Assembly: GCF_032854445.1 (NCBI RefSeq)
Contig: NC_088307.1
Location: 29,234,484 to 29,294,483 of the forward strand
From: Liolophura sinensis
Lineage: Eukaryota; Mollusca; Polyplacophora; Chitonida; Chitonidae
Reading direction: 5' to 3'
Length of the DNA stretch: 60,000 bases
This document shows, piece by piece, positions 58,200-60,000 of the stretch. The notes below the pieces were generated by a model. The model saw only the letters and a list, made by a program, of their open reading frames with translations, made no database searches and had not been told where the DNA came from. Position 1 is the first letter of the stretch. Each line of letters begins with the position of its first letter. The translations under genes and the position numbers were made by a program.

Positions 58200-59912
58200 T
58201 ACCAATCTCTAATTCATACCAGTCACGAGTGACCTGTTCAAATGCATTGTTTTGGTTGCACAATTGCACTGCCGATTGGTGGCAGGACATCTCCGCGAAC
58301 ACCTCTGTTAGCATCTGTGCTCTCTTTTTCACATCTGCTGAGAAGAAGACGTAAAATGTTGCGTGATTAGTGATTCTTGAAAGCGTTTGTGCATCCTTAT
58401 TTTCAAATCAGTCGATACAGGTACACTGTATTAAATAGTCCTGTCGATCTATGTAAGGTGAATTTAAAAAAATCTGGTTAGGGGTGAAGTATTTCCCTGC
58501 TTGCACGGCCTGGTATGTAACTTTCACAAAGCTGTCGGTAGTGATCCCGGTCCCTCTTTTCGGTAAAAATAACACCAGGGTTCTAGAAATGGCGAGACTT
58601 TACATTATTTTGAATAACAAATGTCAGTGGAGGGTTGAGATATAGATTTACTAAGGTGCTAATGGTTATTTAAAACTTTTGATTTTTTGATGTATTTTTG
58701 GTACAGCTCGAAGCATGCCCGGCGACGCTTGTATTGGGGCATATTTCAGGACTCTGCTGAGTTCGTCAGTCATATTTCCACTGAACATAGAAATGTCACT
58801 AAATCAGCATGGAATAAATGTGAAAAATGACGTTATGAGTTGTGAAAGTTGGGAGTAGCTGAAATAACTTATACTGCGGTCCGCAGTTGGCGGTTACATT
58901 TAGCTATTCAACGGAGTTAAGTCATTATTTCTATAAATTATATATTAGGTGGTATCTTAACTAAAACTGCACAAACAGACATCATATGTGGTACTTTAAT
59001 GACCCTTAATTCGGGCTATTCGAGCGTAATGCCAATAATTCCCGATTCTGACACAAAGGGGCGCTTTTTTGAATAGCAATCTGAAACAGTCTGACCCATA
59101 TCTCCATGAGTACTGCACCAACAAACATCATACTTAGTACATCAACGACACGTAATACGGGCTATCACGTGATGTCAATAATCCCCGATTCCAACACCAG
59201 GGGGCGCTTCTGTGAATACCCGTCTGAACAGCAGTCTGGCCCATATCTCTATTAATTCTGCACTTACAGATATACTATTTGGTACATTATCGACGCTTTG
59301 CCCGTAGACAGCAGATAGCAGATACGTACCTTTATCTACCCAAGCTGTGCAGGCCATGCATGTTTCTTTGATTGATAAAACGAAGATAATTCGGGTGTTG
59401 TAGTTATGTTAAGACACATTCCTGTGTTACATCAAAGGTTCACCGATAGAGGACGCTTTGAAGGTAATGTTGAAAATAGCTCATGTTTTTAGATCATTCA
59501 TTTAAGCACCACCTACGATAACGGGCATTAAGATTTAACGCCAAGCTCAAAACTACTCGACGTAAATTACTTGGTAATGTTAATATACAAAGGCAGCTGA
59601 GTGTCCTGAGATCGGAGTACGGACGCACTGACCATCGCCACGAAGACAAACCTCCTGAACCGACATAGCGCGAACTGTTAAACCATTGGCATTTGTAACT
59701 GTTTTCTGACTACAAAACAAGTCAACGACAAATGGTTACAGACAGATATGTGCATTCAATTCTGTATCATACCAAACTGGTTCCGTCCAAATAAACCAAT
59801 AGGCGGGTACTCCATTACAAAGTGAACTCAACCTGGGTCCCAGTTCTGATGACGTTAGAAGTTTTGTCGTCACTTGTCCTTGTTTTACGTCTTGGACTGG
59901 AAGCTTCTTTCC
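58195..59912 (-). CDS. Second BRICHOS gene (BRICHOS-B), 3' part only
   Basis: Exon 59912-59778 (minus), after an acceptor AAACAG, encodes 45 residues that align without gaps to BRICHOS-A exon 4. Over the first 40 residues 27 are identical, including VKQG, TTKLLTS, ELGPRLS, the second BRICHOS Cys and the Trp-Phe. Both exons begin in phase 0. Downstream, a possible small exon (59365-59330, TCMACTAWVDK, donor GTACGT) would join in phase to a terminal exon from 58337 or 58334 (acceptor CAGCAG). That terminal exon encodes KKRAQMLTEVFAEMSC, a second Cys in AVQLCNQNN and WYELEIGK before the stop. Exon 59778's outgoing phase does not fit the small exon, so another exon or donor may be missing. The 5' exons lie beyond the window. 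The BRICHOS exon is confident; assignment of the terminal exon to the same gene is inferred. Confidence 0.7.
58965..59310. repeat. 146 bp tandem duplication within BRICHOS-B
   Basis: The segment with GGGCTATTCGAGCGTAATGC, CAATAATTCCCGATTCTGAC and GGGGCGCTTTTTTGAATA recurs 146 bases later as GGGCTATCACGTGATGTCAA, TAATCCCCGATTCCAACACC and GGGGGCGCTTCTGTGAATA. The start of a third unit follows. It lies in the presumed last intron of BRICHOS-B. Confidence 0.85.
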
Positions 59913-60000
59913 CTGTTTACAAATGGTAACTTATGTAAACGAGCTCGGATCTCTCCTAAAGCAAAAACCGATAGTAAACCATTTTCTTGACAGACAAATA

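Overview
This is a eukaryotic, animal-type window: sparse coding, spliced and intronless genes, many tRNA-headed SINEs, a decayed non-LTR retrotransposon (LINE), and an exceptional density of minisatellites. The SINE type (tRNA-like head, a conserved core, and a tail of TAAATAAATAAA), together with the protein types, suggests a mollusc or close lophotrochozoan relative. That assignment is inference and a brachiopod is not excluded.

Well-supported genes are few. Two intronless class A (rhodopsin-like) GPCR paralogues lie in the same direction at 28494-29480 and 39179-40177. They are very similar to each other and share unusual sequence features: His where amine receptors have Asp3.32, and NVFIY in place of NPxxY. 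Near the right end are two BRICHOS-domain genes arranged tail to tail. BRICHOS-A (+, from 51309) has a signal peptide, five exons with good splice sites, and the three hallmark BRICHOS residues. BRICHOS-B (-, about 59912 down to 58195) is visible only as its 3' part, because its first exons lie beyond the window. Neither BRICHOS gene gives a long ORF. They show up only when short exons bounded by splice sites are read together.

Layout. 1-6.2 kb: SINEs and one doubtful small ORF. 6.8-13.8 kb: minisatellites with 48, 74, 45, 29 and 27 bp units, interrupted by a LINE 3' end at 10.5-11.7 kb. 13.8-23.2 kb: mostly featureless, with a 40 bp and a 55 bp array and old SINEs. 23.2-26.0 kb: a 2.8 kb satellite of 28 bp monomers. 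26-31 kb: two weak ORFs, GPCR1, a perfect hairpin and a chimeric SINE. 31.4-36.2 kb: four tandem arrays. 36.9-43.1 kb: a SINE cluster enclosing GPCR2. 45-50.6 kb: three large arrays, two of which carry a consensus 5' splice site in every unit. 51-60 kb: the BRICHOS pair, a MITE-like element and smaller repeats.

Summing my approximate boundaries, about 19 tandem arrays cover roughly 13 kb, a little over a fifth of the window. Several have unit lengths divisible by three and therefore produce long but probably non-coding ORFs. Within intron 2 of BRICHOS-A a small array appears to be built from copies of that gene's own exon 2/intron 2 junction. I regard this and the cryptic BRICHOS pair as the most interesting observations. 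All alignments were done by eye. No database search was run.
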